NCBI RefSeq assembly: GCF_900156415.1
Contig: NZ_FTNM01000006.1
Span: 124,001-188,000 of the forward strand
Length of the DNA stretch: 64,000 bases
From: Pontibacter lucknowensis
GTDB lineage: Bacteria > Bacteroidota > Bacteroidia > Cytophagales > Hymenobacteraceae
Reading direction: 5' to 3'
Shown here one piece after another: positions 33,028-42,208 of the stretch; position 1 is the stretch's first letter, and the number at the start of each line of letters is the position of its first letter. The notes under the pieces were generated by a model. It was not told where the DNA came from, did no database searches, and was given only the letters and a program-made list of their open reading frames with translations. The translations under genes were made by a program, and so were the position numbers.

Positions 33028-34026
33028 ATGAATTTAAAAGATAAAAAAGTACTCATAACCGGGGCCGACGGATTTATTGGCAGCCATTTAACGGAAAGAC
33101 TATTAAATGAAGGCTGCCAGGTAAAAGCTTTTGTATATTATAATTCATTTAATTCGTGGGGATGGCTTGACTCTTTACCTAAAGCTACAAAAGATAAACT
33201 AGAGATTTTCTCGGGTGACATCCGTGACCCCAACGGGGTACGAACTGCTATGCAGGGAGTGGATGTAGTTTTTCATTTGGCTGCCCTAATTGCTATACCT
33301 TACAGTTACCATTCCCCAGACAGTTATGTAGACACTAATATCAAAGGTACCCTTAATGTTGTACAAGCGGCCCGGGACCTCAATATTGAACGGGTTCTTG
33401 TTACATCTACTTCTGAGGTATACGGTACGGCTCAATTCGTGCCAATTACAGAACTGCACCCTAAACAAGGACAGTCACCATACTCTGCTACTAAAATTGG
33501 TGCAGACCATATAGCCGATTCCTTTTACAGAAGCTTCGATCTGCCTGTTACGATTGTGCGACCTTTCAATACCTATGGTCCACGGCAATCTGCAAGGGCG
33601 GTGATTCCTACCATTATCACCCAATTACTTAACGGCATGGAAGAGATCAAACTCGGCGACCTCACCCCTACCCGCGACCTTGTTTATGTAAAAGACACGG
33701 CAAACGGTTTTGTTGAAATCGCGAAGTGTGACGATCTGATTGGTCATGAAGTTAATATTGCCACTCAGTCAGAGATATCTATAGGAGACCTGGCACAGGA
33801 GATGATTAATCAGATCAACCCCAGCGCTCGCATACTGTCAGATGAAGAGAGACTTCGGCCCTCCAAGAGTGAAGTTTTCAGATTGTTTGGCTCAAATGAA
33901 AAGATCAAATCTTATACACCGTGGGAGCAGCAATACAGCCTGAAACAAGGACTTGCGGAAACAATCGGGTGGTTCAGTGATAAAGAGAACCTGAAACAGT
34001 ACAAAGCAGACATATACAATATATAA
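33028..34026 (+). CDS. legB: NAD-dependent 4,6-dehydratase (LegB-like)
   Basis: A short-chain extended SDR sugar-nucleotide 4,6-dehydratase, 332 residues. The NAD motif is LITGADGFIGSHL and the catalytic region is TSTSEVYG plus YSATKIGADHIADSFY (YxxxK). The segment AFVYYNSFNSWGWLDSLP is typical of LegB/PseB-type dehydratases used for nonulosonic acids. Its neighbour is a LegC-like aminotransferase, which supports the first step of legionaminic-type synthesis. The ATG at 33028 is chosen over an in-frame TTG at 33019. Whether it acts on the UDP- or GDP-linked sugar cannot be told; the PtmE-like gene below suggests GDP. Confidence 0.88.
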   Translation: MNLKDKKVLITGADGFIGSHLTERLLNEGCQVKAFVYYNSFNSWGWLDSLPKATKDKLEIFSGDIRDPNGVRTAMQGVDVVFHLAALIAIPYSYHSPDSYVDTNIKGTLNVVQAARDLNIERVLVTSTSEVYGTAQFVPITELHPKQGQSPYSATKIGADHIADSFYRSFDLPVTIVRPFNTYGPRQSARAVIPTIITQLLNGMEEIKLGDLTPTRDLVYVKDTANGFVEIAKCDDLIGHEVNIATQSEISIGDLAQEMINQINPSARILSDEERLRPSKSEVFRLFGSNEKIKSYTPWEQQYSLKQGLAETIGWFSDKENLKQYKADIYNI

Positions 34027-34091
34027 AAGACTGAGGCTGGTCCATAGTTCTATTTCCTCCTGTTTCCCAACTAAATTGCATTCTGGTTTAT

Positions 34092-35252
34092 ATGCCCGTT
34101 CATCACAAATTTCAAAAAGTAGTCGATTTCATTCGTACTCAATTTCCTGACAAGGATTTTATTCCTCTTCATGAGCCCTTGTTTATAGGCAATGAACGGA
34201 AGTATGTATTAGATGCTATTGACTCGACATTTGTTTCATCGGTGGGAGCATATGTAAACAAGTTTGAGGAGATGATGGCTTCGATCACGGGTAGCAAATT
34301 TGCTGTGGCAACTGTAAATGGTACATCGGCACTCCATATGGCTTTGCTTGTGGCTGGAGTTAAACAAGGGGAAGAAGTGCTCTCGCAGGCCTTTACCTTT
34401 ATAGCCACTGCCAATGCGATCAGCTACACAGGTGCCTCCCCAGTTTTTATTGACATAGACTCTGCTACGATGGGCATGTCCGCAGAAAAGCTTCAGAATT
34501 TTCTTGAGAAACATGTGACGCTTAAAGAAGGACAACCCTACAATAAAAGCAGCAAAAAAAGAATAGCAGCCTGTGTACCTATGCATAGTTTCGGACTGCC
34601 CTGTGAGATTGAACGCATAGCTACTCTTTGTAAGCAATGGAACATTCCTCTTATTGAAGATGCCGCTGAATCTCTGGGCAGCTATTATAAAGGCCGTCAT
34701 ACTGGTAGCTTCGGACAACTTGGAGTTTTCAGCTTTAATGGTAACAAGACCCTGACTAGTGGCGGTGGCGGTGCTATTGTCACAAATGATGAGAACCTGG
34801 CTAAGCTGGCAAAGCACCTGACTACTCAGGCTAAAATGCCACATGCCTGGGAGTTTTCGCATGACTATGTAGGCTACAACTATCGCATGCCTAATCTAAA
34901 TGCGGCATTGGCTTGCGCCCAGTTAGAGCAACTTAATAGTTTTGTAACTAACAAAAGAGAATTGGCTGGTAGATACAGTAATTTTTTCAAGGGAGAGGAA
35001 ATTCCATTTATAATGGAACTTCCTGAAGCAAAAGCTAACTATTGGCTCAATGCTATATTACTGTCTGACAGAGCCGAGAGAGATGAGTTTCTTGCTTATA
35101 CAAACGAACACAAGGTAATGACAAGGCCCACCTGGACATTAATGAACAAGCTGGTCATGTTTACCGACTGCCAGCACGATGGGCTTGAAGTGAGTCAATA
35201 TATTGAAGACCGCCTTGTAAATATTCCAAGTAGTGTGCGGAACAATGCCTGA
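34092..35252 (+). CDS. legC: LegC-type sugar 4-aminotransferase
   Basis: PLP-dependent aminotransferase, 386 residues, of the LegC branch. Motifs are FIPLHEPLFIGNERKYVLDAIDSTFVSSVG near the start, AVATVNGTSALHMALLVAGV, VLSQAFTFIATANAISYTGASPVFIDID, and FSFNGNKTLTSGGGGAI, with the PLP Lys at about residue 216. It would transaminate the 4-keto sugar nucleotide made by LegB. The 3' end overlaps the following NeuD-like gene by eight bases, and the pair is the standard legionaminic order. Confidence 0.9.
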   Translation: MPVHHKFQKVVDFIRTQFPDKDFIPLHEPLFIGNERKYVLDAIDSTFVSSVGAYVNKFEEMMASITGSKFAVATVNGTSALHMALLVAGVKQGEEVLSQAFTFIATANAISYTGASPVFIDIDSATMGMSAEKLQNFLEKHVTLKEGQPYNKSSKKRIAACVPMHSFGLPCEIERIATLCKQWNIPLIEDAAESLGSYYKGRHTGSFGQLGVFSFNGNKTLTSGGGGAIVTNDENLAKLAKHLTTQAKMPHAWEFSHDYVGYNYRMPNLNAALACAQLEQLNSFVTNKRELAGRYSNFFKGEEIPFIMELPEAKANYWLNAILLSDRAERDEFLAYTNEHKVMTRPTWTLMNKLVMFTDCQHDGLEVSQYIEDRLVNIPSSVRNNA

Positions 35253-35871
35253 GGTAGGACTAATCGGATATTCAGGACACGCCTATGTAGTGGCTGACAG
35301 TGCAAGAGCCATAGGGCTTCAACTTCTGGGTTATTTTGAGTCCTCCCCGAAAAACCTGAACCCTTTTGAATTAGCTTACTTAGGCGATGAGAATAATACT
35401 GATGATATTGCACTCTTGCGTGCAGAGGAAAGGCATTTTTTCATTGCAATTGGAGCTAACAGGCTACGGGCGGCTCTAATGGATAAATTGCTGGCTAAGG
35501 GACTGCGCACATTGGCTATCATACACCCCTCAGCTATTGTATCACCGCTTGCTACTGTGGGTGTAGGTACTCTAGTAGCTCCCGGGTGCAAAGTAAATGC
35601 ACTAGCCAGAATAGGAAGAGGCGTTATTATTAATACGGGCGCAGTAATTGAGCACGAATGCCAGATTGACGACTTCGCACATATTGCCCCTGGCGCTGTG
35701 CTGGCAGGTAATGTATCTGTAGGCAGTGGCTCTTTTGTGGGGGCTAATGCAGTAATCAAAGAAGGTGTTCGCATTGGCCGCCATGTAACGGTCGGCGCTG
35801 GAGCAGTTATACTGCATGATATTGGAGATAACGAAAAGTGGGTTGGGAATCCTGGAAAATTAGTAAAGTAA
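35245..35871 (+). CDS. NeuD/LegH-type acetyltransferase
   Basis: A 208-residue acetyltransferase with an N-terminal Rossmann-like domain (VGLIGYSGHAYVVADSARAIGLQLLGYF) and a C-terminal left-handed beta-helix (LVAPGCKVNALARIGRGVIINTGAVIEHECQIDDFAHIAPGAVLAG). This PglD/NeuD architecture acetylates a 4-amino sugar or O-acetylates a sialic-like acid; in this position it is the LegH step. The internal ATG at 35245 (MPEVGLIG) is preferred over the GTG at 35233 because it matches the family opening and overlaps legC by 8 bases. Confidence 0.85.
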   Translation: MPEVGLIGYSGHAYVVADSARAIGLQLLGYFESSPKNLNPFELAYLGDENNTDDIALLRAEERHFFIAIGANRLRAALMDKLLAKGLRTLAIIHPSAIVSPLATVGVGTLVAPGCKVNALARIGRGVIINTGAVIEHECQIDDFAHIAPGAVLAGNVSVGSGSFVGANAVIKEGVRIGRHVTVGAGAVILHDIGDNEKWVGNPGKLVK

Positions 35872-35872
35872 A

Positions 35873-36898
35873 ATGCTAAATAAGACCATCATTATAGCAG
35901 AAGCCGGTGTAAACCATAACGGTGACATGGGCTTGGCAAAAAAACTCATAGATGTGGCCGCTGAGGCTGGTGTGGACTATGTGAAGTTTCAGACCTTCAA
36001 AGCAGATAAGCTTGTTAGTAAAGAAGCAAAAAAGGCGGCTTACCAGGCGAATAACATGCAGGACAGTGACTCTTCGCAATACAATATGCTCAAGCAGCTA
36101 GAATTGAGCGAAGTTCAACATCACGAACTGTTGCACTATGCCAACTCAGCAGGCGTAAAGTTTCTTTCAACAGGTTTCGACGAAGAGAGTGTTGACTTCC
36201 TGTACCAACTTGGAATAGACTTTTTTAAAATTCCCTCAGGCGAAATAACCAATCTCCCTTACCTTCAGCACGTTGCTAGTAAGAAAAAGCCAGTTATACT
36301 TTCAACAGGTATGGCTACGATCAGCGAAATAGAAGCTGCGCTTGATGTGCTGCTACAGCAGCAGCCTAACCTTGACATCACTGTTCTGCAATGCAATACA
36401 GAGTACCCTACACCCATGGAGGATGTTAATTTAAAAGCTATGAACACCATTGGAATCACCTTTGGTGTTAAGACCGGCTACTCTGACCATACACTAGGTA
36501 TAGAGGTTCCAATCGCAGCTGTAGCACTTGGAGCAACAGTAATTGAAAAGCATTTTACTATTGACAGAAACCTGCCTGGCCCTGATCATAAAGCATCATT
36601 GGAACCGGCAGAACTAAAAGCGATGGTTGATTCAATTCGTAATATTGAAAAAGCTTTAAGTGGTAGCGGGAAAAAAAAGCCTAGTGTTTCAGAGGCCAAA
36701 AACAAGGAAATAGCACGAAAAAGCATTCATACAAAAACAGAGATTCAACCCGGTGAAGTATTTACACTTACCAATTTGATCATGAAAAGGCCTGGGGATG
36801 GCATATCTCCGATGGATCTACCCTTGGTGCTTGGAAGAAAATCCAATCAGCATTTAATTGAAGGAGAAAAGCTTAAATGGTCTGTAATCAATGATTAG
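35873..36898 (+). CDS. neuB: Nonulosonic acid synthase (NeuB/LegI)
   Basis: Condenses a 2-acetamido sugar (ManNAc or its 6-deoxy diacetamido analogue) with phosphoenolpyruvate to form a nine-carbon acid. The 341-residue product has the TIM-barrel synthase opening IIAEAGVNHNGDMGLAKKLIDVAAEAGVDYVKFQTFKADKLV, LSTGFDEESVDFLYQLGIDFFKIPSGEITN, VILSTGMATISEIEAAL, VLQCNTEYPTP and KTGYSDHTLGIEVPIAAVALGATVIEKHFT, then an SAF antifreeze-like domain at about 285-341. Operon position with LegB/C supports the legionaminic-type substrate (LegI) over neuraminic acid, but that is inference. Confidence 0.95.
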   Translation: MLNKTIIIAEAGVNHNGDMGLAKKLIDVAAEAGVDYVKFQTFKADKLVSKEAKKAAYQANNMQDSDSSQYNMLKQLELSEVQHHELLHYANSAGVKFLSTGFDEESVDFLYQLGIDFFKIPSGEITNLPYLQHVASKKKPVILSTGMATISEIEAALDVLLQQQPNLDITVLQCNTEYPTPMEDVNLKAMNTIGITFGVKTGYSDHTLGIEVPIAAVALGATVIEKHFTIDRNLPGPDHKASLEPAELKAMVDSIRNIEKALSGSGKKKPSVSEAKNKEIARKSIHTKTEIQPGEVFTLTNLIMKRPGDGISPMDLPLVLGRKSNQHLIEGEKLKWSVIND

Positions 36899-38021
36899 GG
36901 TCGGTGTATTAACAAGCTCACGGGCAGATTATGGTATTTACAAGCCCCTTTTACAGGCACTTGTAAATGACAGCACATTTGAGGTGTCTATCATTGCATT
37001 TGGCACTCACTTATCTCAATTTCATGGCTATACCTTGCAATGTATTGTTGATGATGGCTTTGATGTCAGGTATAAGGTAAACTCCATGCTTCTGCATGAC
37101 GACGCTAATTCCATCTCAACCGCGAGCGCCTTAACGTCATTAAAGTTTGCTGACTTCTGGAACGAGCATCATACAGAGTTTGATGTGGTTTTCTGCCTTG
37201 GCGACCGTTATGAAATGTTTGGTGCTGTCGCAGCAGGTATCCCCTTTCAAATAAATTTTGCTCACCTACATGGAGGTGAAACTACACTAGGAGCTATTGA
37301 TAATATCTACCGACATGCCATTACACTGGCTTCAACTTTGCACTTTGTTTCACAGGATGCATTCGCTAACAGAGTTGCAGATATAGTAGGTAATTCAGAC
37401 AATATATTTGTTACAGGCGCTCTTAGCCTTGATAATCTAAACTCTCTTCAATTATTAACCAAAGAGGAATTTAAAGCTAAGTGGAGCATTGATTTAAATA
37501 TTCCAACTGCTCTTGTCACAATTCATCCCGAAACTGTTGATTCAGAAAAAAATATTAACTACCTGAGAGAAGTGATAGAGGCTATTAACTTTATGGCTCT
37601 AGATCATCAGATAGTAATAACATTACCTAATGCAGATACTAACGGTAGTGTTTTTCGTCAAGGGTTCAATGCTCTTAAGTATACGCTTGGTAATAAACTA
37701 ATGCTTGTTGAAAACTTTGGGACTCAAAGCTATTTTTCCTGCATGAAACATTGTAAGTTTTTATTTGGAAATACATCGAGTGGGATAATAGAAGCAGCCT
37801 CTTTCAATAAATATGTCATTAATGTCGGAAACAGGCAAAAAGGAAGGCTTGCAGGAGAAAATGTTATACATGTACCTTTTGAAGCAAACAGTTTAAAAAC
37901 AGCTATTAGCAGGCTAATAGAGGCGGGAGATTTTAGTGGTGAAAACCCCTACTATAAAGGGGGAGCCGCTATGAATATTGTTAATATTTTAAAAACTCAT
38001 AACCGTAGTGATAAGCTCTAA
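36891..38021 (+). CDS. neuC: Hydrolysing UDP-sugar 2-epimerase (NeuC/LegG)
   Basis: Hydrolyses and epimerises a UDP- or GDP-linked HexNAc at C2 to release the free ManNAc-type sugar used by NeuB. The 376-residue enzyme begins VGVLTSSRADYGIYKPLL and has CLGDRYEMFGAVAAGIPFQINFAHLHGGETTLGAIDNIYRHAITLAS, the NeuC signature with HGGE. Its start lies within the last eight bases of neuB. LegG in the GDP pathway acts on GDP-linked substrate, which would match the PtmE-like gene next door. Confidence 0.93.
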   Translation: MIRVGVLTSSRADYGIYKPLLQALVNDSTFEVSIIAFGTHLSQFHGYTLQCIVDDGFDVRYKVNSMLLHDDANSISTASALTSLKFADFWNEHHTEFDVVFCLGDRYEMFGAVAAGIPFQINFAHLHGGETTLGAIDNIYRHAITLASTLHFVSQDAFANRVADIVGNSDNIFVTGALSLDNLNSLQLLTKEEFKAKWSIDLNIPTALVTIHPETVDSEKNINYLREVIEAINFMALDHQIVITLPNADTNGSVFRQGFNALKYTLGNKLMLVENFGTQSYFSCMKHCKFLFGNTSSGIIEAASFNKYVINVGNRQKGRLAGENVIHVPFEANSLKTAISRLIEAGDFSGENPYYKGGAAMNIVNILKTHNRSDKL

Positions 38022-39054
38022 AAAACATCTCATACGTACAAATTCTCCAATCAAAGCTGCTTTGTCTCAATTAGATGAACTAGCGGCTGATGCCATTCTT
38101 TTTGTCGTAGATGAAAATGATAAGCTAATTGGTTCTCTAACGGATGGTGATGTCAGACGAGGCTTTCTAAAAGGTAGAACACTGGAAGACAATGTAGATT
38201 GTTTCATCCATCCTCACCCTAAGTTTCTGATCAAAGGTGCTTATAATATTGATGATGTAATTGATTATAGAAACAAAAGTTTCAAAATAATACCTGTCCT
38301 CAATTCAAGTGGTGAGATAGTTAATATCATCAACTTTAGATTCCTTAAATCCTATTTACCAGTTGATGCCGTATTGATGGCCGGTGGTCGTGGCGAACGA
38401 TTGAAACCATTGACTGATTCAACCCCTAAACCCCTCTTACAAATCGGCGACAAACCCATTATTGAGCATAATGTTGACAGACTCGCCAGTTATGGTATAG
38501 ACGATATCTGGATCTCTGTCAGATACTTAGGTGAACAACTTGAAGCTTATTTTAATAATGGTCACCACAAGCAAATTAATGTAAAGTATGTGTGGGAAAA
38601 TGAACCATTAGGAACGCTTGGCGCAGTAAGCAAAATAACGGATTTTCAGCACGACTACATTTTAGTCTCTAATTCCGACATATTAACCAATCTGGATTAC
38701 GAAGATTTCTTCCTGGATTTTATAAAAAGCGGTGCAGCACTCTCAGTTGTTACTATACCTTATTCTGTCAATATACCTTACGCGGTCCTGGAAACCAGTA
38801 ATGGCCATGTCGTTAGTTTTAAAGAAAAGCCTACTTATACTTATTACTCCAATGGAGGGATCTATTTAATTAAAAAAGAGGCTTTAGATATGCTCCCTAA
38901 AAATCAGTTTTATAATGCGACTGATTTTATGGAATTACTCATATCAAATAATATGAAAATCAACTCTTACCCCCTACGGGGATATTGGCTTGATATCGGG
39001 AAACCGGAAGATTATAAAAAAGCGCAGGAAGACATTCACCATATAAAATTCTAA
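38008..39054 (+). CDS. CBS-domain nucleotidyltransferase (PtmE-like)
   Basis: A 348-residue fusion: two CBS motifs at about 1-115 (ILFVVDENDKLIGSLTDGDVRRGFL and IIPVLNSSGEIVNIINFRFL), then a nucleotidyltransferase at about 118-345 with VDAVLMAGGRGERLKPLTDSTPKPLLQIGDKPIIEHNVDRL. This matches PtmE, the guanylyltransferase that makes GDP-glucosamine in the Campylobacter legionaminic acid route (established for that genus; by analogy here). The start is GTG at 38008, overlapping neuC by 14 bases. CBS domains suggest regulation by a nucleotide, unproven. Confidence 0.88.
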   Translation: MISSKKHLIRTNSPIKAALSQLDELAADAILFVVDENDKLIGSLTDGDVRRGFLKGRTLEDNVDCFIHPHPKFLIKGAYNIDDVIDYRNKSFKIIPVLNSSGEIVNIINFRFLKSYLPVDAVLMAGGRGERLKPLTDSTPKPLLQIGDKPIIEHNVDRLASYGIDDIWISVRYLGEQLEAYFNNGHHKQINVKYVWENEPLGTLGAVSKITDFQHDYILVSNSDILTNLDYEDFFLDFIKSGAALSVVTIPYSVNIPYAVLETSNGHVVSFKEKPTYTYYSNGGIYLIKKEALDMLPKNQFYNATDFMELLISNNMKINSYPLRGYWLDIGKPEDYKKAQEDIHHIKF

Positions 39055-39059
39055 TATTA

Positions 39060-40103
39060 ATGAAATCTGTAGAAAGCCTAAAAGTTCTTGTTGTCGGGTT
39101 GGGATCGATGGGTAAACGCCGAATAAGAAATTTAAGAGCTCTGGGTGTTAAGAATATTGTAGGTTATGATAGCCGACCAGATAGACGCAAAGAAGCTCAG
39201 GACAAGTACGACATAACTAGTTTGGAGACTGTTGATACTAATACAATCCAACAATATGGTTTTGATGCCTTTGTCATTTCTGTGCCTCCAGCGATTCATC
39301 ATCACTATATGGAATTGTCAGTTTCATTAGGAATTCCATTCTTCGTAGAGGCAAGTGTGGTAGATCATGGGTTAGATAACATCATTGCAGCAGTTAATGA
39401 GAATAATCTTGTAGCAGCCCCCTCTGGAACATTGTACTTCCATAATGGGATTCGAAAAATATATGAAATCGTTAAATCAGGGGAGTTAGGGAAGGTAACC
39501 AATGTAACATACCATTCAGGACAGTATCTGCCTGACTGGCATACTTATGAAAAGGTATCCGAATACTATGTTTCTCAAAAAGAGACGGGCGGTGCACGAG
39601 AAATTGTTCCTTTTGAGCTCACTTGGATAACGAAACTATTCGGTTTCCCACAGAATGTGGTTGGGTCTTATCTTAAAACCATTGAAATAGAGGGTGCTGA
39701 AGAAATCGAAGACACATACAATGCTATTCTTCACTATGAAAATGGTTTATTGATAAACCTTGCGATTGATGTAGTTTCACGATACGGCACGAGAAAACTA
39801 TTAATAAACGGTAGCAAAAAACAGCTACGCTGGTCGTGGGAGGATCAGTCGATTGAGGTCTTCAATCCTGACACAAATCAATGGGACTCCTACAAATATG
39901 ATTCCATCGAGGCACATGAAGGCTATAATAAAAATATAACTGAACAAATGTACATTGATGAATTAGGCAACTTCTTGAATGCCGCACTTGGCAAAGAAAA
40001 ATTCTTCAATGATTTAGAATACGATAGAAATGTATTGCGACTGCTTTATACAATAGAGCAATCATGGAATGAGAAAAGATACATAGATTATACTACCGTA
40101 TGA
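39060..40103 (+). CDS. Gfo/Idh/MocA-family oxidoreductase of the nonulosonate cassette
   Basis: A 347-residue oxidoreductase with the Rossmann motif VLVVGLGSMGKRRIRNLRALG, a DAFVISVPPAIHHHYMELSVSLGIPFFVEASV block and a C-terminal alpha/beta domain (YHSGQYLPDWHTYE, REIVPFELTWITKLFG). Such genes are frequent beside PtmE and an SpsF-like gene. The specific reaction is not known to me; it is not the WbpB gene, which lies at 31925. The stop overlaps the next start by four bases (ATGA). Confidence 0.85.
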   Translation: MKSVESLKVLVVGLGSMGKRRIRNLRALGVKNIVGYDSRPDRRKEAQDKYDITSLETVDTNTIQQYGFDAFVISVPPAIHHHYMELSVSLGIPFFVEASVVDHGLDNIIAAVNENNLVAAPSGTLYFHNGIRKIYEIVKSGELGKVTNVTYHSGQYLPDWHTYEKVSEYYVSQKETGGAREIVPFELTWITKLFGFPQNVVGSYLKTIEIEGAEEIEDTYNAILHYENGLLINLAIDVVSRYGTRKLLINGSKKQLRWSWEDQSIEVFNPDTNQWDSYKYDSIEAHEGYNKNITEQMYIDELGNFLNAALGKEKFFNDLEYDRNVLRLLYTIEQSWNEKRYIDYTTV

Positions 40104-40855
40104 TAGGTATTTCAATTATTGCAAGACTGGAGTCTAGCAGGCTCACTCAAAAGCATTTGATCAAAGCAGCTGGTAAGCCTTTTCTGGAGTGGCTGATTCT
40201 TCGCTTAAAGGATACTTTTGCGCACGAGATTGATCATCTAGAGCTTGAAGTATGCATTACGACTTCTGATACAGCTCTAAATCGTACATTCAGCCAATTT
40301 GAATCAATAAACGGAGTAAGTGTATTTTACGGAAACGATGTAAATATACCTCTACGCTTGAAGGAGTGTGCAACTGCCAGAAATTGGGATGCAGTCATCT
40401 CTGTTGACGGTGACGACATACTGTGTTCTCCTGAGGCATGTAAAAAGGTATACGAAGCATTACGTGATGGTAAGAGCTATGTAAAAACTGAAGGGCTGCC
40501 ATTAGGTATGAACGCTAGCGGTTTCTCAACAAGTTATTTGAAAGAGGTTGTTGCTGATAACCATGATGTCTTGGAAACAGGTTGGGGCAGAATATTTTCT
40601 GCGGCTCCTTATATAATACCTTTTCAACCCTTGACTGCAGAACCGTTAAGATTTACACTGGACTACCCTGAGGATGCTAATTTTTTTGAGTCTGTACTAA
40701 ATAGCTACACTCCTGATAAAATAATAACTGCAACGGATCAGGATATTGTTGAGACTGTAATTGAACAGCAATTCTACAGTTTAAACGAGCAACTAAATGA
40801 CATTTATTGGACAAACTTCCATAATCAGATAGAAAAAGAGCAAGATGAGCAATAG
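40100..40855 (+). CDS. SpsF-like cytidylyltransferase
   Basis: A 251-residue protein of the SpsF/CMP-KDO-synthetase-like nucleotidyltransferase family: MIGISIIARLESSRLTQKHLIKAAGKPFLEWLI at the start gives the nucleotide-binding Arg/Lys motif, followed by VFYGNDVNIPLRLKECATARNWDAVISVDGDDILCSPE, the usual SpsF DGDDxL block. No NeuA/LegF gene (which normally begins with IPARGGSKRIPRKN) is in this window, so this is the best candidate for CMP activation of the nonulosonic acid. That role is inference. The start overlaps the previous gene by four bases. Confidence 0.8.
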   Translation: MIGISIIARLESSRLTQKHLIKAAGKPFLEWLILRLKDTFAHEIDHLELEVCITTSDTALNRTFSQFESINGVSVFYGNDVNIPLRLKECATARNWDAVISVDGDDILCSPEACKKVYEALRDGKSYVKTEGLPLGMNASGFSTSYLKEVVADNHDVLETGWGRIFSAAPYIIPFQPLTAEPLRFTLDYPEDANFFESVLNSYTPDKIITATDQDIVETVIEQQFYSLNEQLNDIYWTNFHNQIEKEQDEQ

Positions 40856-42200
40856 TTTATACAGCAAAAGACTTCACCAAGCAATTCCGGGTGGTGCACA
40901 TACCTACTCAAGAGGTGACGACCAGTTCCCATCCAATGCGCCTGCTATACTCGAGAAGGGTGTAGGAAGCTATGTATGGGATCCAATGGGAAATAAGTTC
41001 TTAGATTATGGTATGGGATTACGTTCAGTAAATATAGGATATGGGAATCCAGAAGTTGCTGAAGCTGTATACCAGGAAGTTTTAAAAGGGAATAATCTCA
41101 CCAGAGCCACTACCACGGAGTTAGCTGCAGCCGAGCTTCTTATCGATACGATCCCAGCTGTGGAGATGGTTAAATTCGCCAAACATGGCTCTACTGTTAC
41201 AACAGCAGCCTTGAAACTAGCCAGAGCCTATACCGGAAAAAAATATGTATGTATTCCCAGGCAACACCCTTTCTTTTCTTACGATGACTGGTTCATTGGA
41301 TCTACCCCACTAAAAAGAGGTATACCTGAAGAATACCGGCAATTAACGCTTCATTTTGATTATAATGATATAAGCAGTCTCGAGCGCCTTTTTGATCAAT
41401 ACAAGGGCGAAATCGCAGCTGTTATGTTAGAGCCCGCTTCTTTGGAGGGTCCTTGCCCAGCTGATCATAAACAGGGAGTGAGTGGTTGCGAAGACTGTGC
41501 TAGCGGAGGCGAAAATTTTCTTCACAAAGTTCAGAAGGCGTGCCAGAAAAACGGTGCAGTATTTATTCTGGATGAAATGATTACCGGTTTCAGGTGGCAT
41601 TTGAAGGGAGCTCAAACCTATTATAATGTTAAGCCCGACTTAACCACCTTTGGTAAGGCAATGGCAAACGGATTTGCGGTAGCAGCTCTAGGCGGTAAAA
41701 GAGAGATTATGGAGATAGGGGGTATATTGGATGAAGGTAAGGAACGTGTTTTCTTGACATCCACTACCCATGGCGCAGAAATGAGCGCACTAGGAGCCTT
41801 TATCAAAACAGTAGAAATTCTACAACGTGAGCAAGTTATCCGCCATTTTTGGACTTATGGAAATCAGCTGGTGCATGGAATAAATTCCATTGCAGAAAAA
41901 CACGGTATCCAAGATCAATTTCAGATAATTGGCTATGGGGTCTCTCCAAATTATATAACAAGGGACCAGAACAAAGATGTATCCCTTGCTTTCAGAACTC
42001 TGTTCTCACAGGAAATGATAAAACAAGGAGTTCTTATGCCGTACATCTCATTATCTTACGCCCATCAGCAAGAAGAATTAGATATAACGTTACATGCAGT
42101 TGATAAGGCCTTAGAAGTCTACGCCCAGGCATTGTCTAATGGTATAGATAACTACCTCTCCTCCCCTGTTATCAAGCCCGTTTTCAGACAGTTTAATTAG
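40845..42200 (+). CDS. Class III aminotransferase-like protein (glutamate-1-semialdehyde aminomutase-like)
   Basis: A 451-residue PLP enzyme with HQAIPGGAHTYSRG and GSYVWDPMGNKFLDYGMGLRSVNIGYGNPEVAEAV at the start, resembling HemL-type aminomutases; the PLP Lys should be in TFGKAMANGFAV. A short insert GPCPADHKQGVSGCEDCASGG carries three Cys and could hold a metal. Genes of this type recur beside nonulosonate cassettes and are thought to make modified nucleotide sugars, but the reaction is unknown to me. Its start lies within the last 11 bases of the SpsF-like gene. The cassette continues with the SDR downstream. Confidence 0.82.
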   Translation: MSNSLYSKRLHQAIPGGAHTYSRGDDQFPSNAPAILEKGVGSYVWDPMGNKFLDYGMGLRSVNIGYGNPEVAEAVYQEVLKGNNLTRATTTELAAAELLIDTIPAVEMVKFAKHGSTVTTAALKLARAYTGKKYVCIPRQHPFFSYDDWFIGSTPLKRGIPEEYRQLTLHFDYNDISSLERLFDQYKGEIAAVMLEPASLEGPCPADHKQGVSGCEDCASGGENFLHKVQKACQKNGAVFILDEMITGFRWHLKGAQTYYNVKPDLTTFGKAMANGFAVAALGGKREIMEIGGILDEGKERVFLTSTTHGAEMSALGAFIKTVEILQREQVIRHFWTYGNQLVHGINSIAEKHGIQDQFQIIGYGVSPNYITRDQNKDVSLAFRTLFSQEMIKQGVLMPYISLSYAHQQEELDITLHAVDKALEVYAQALSNGIDNYLSSPVIKPVFRQFN

Positions 42201-42208
42201 CGCTTATT

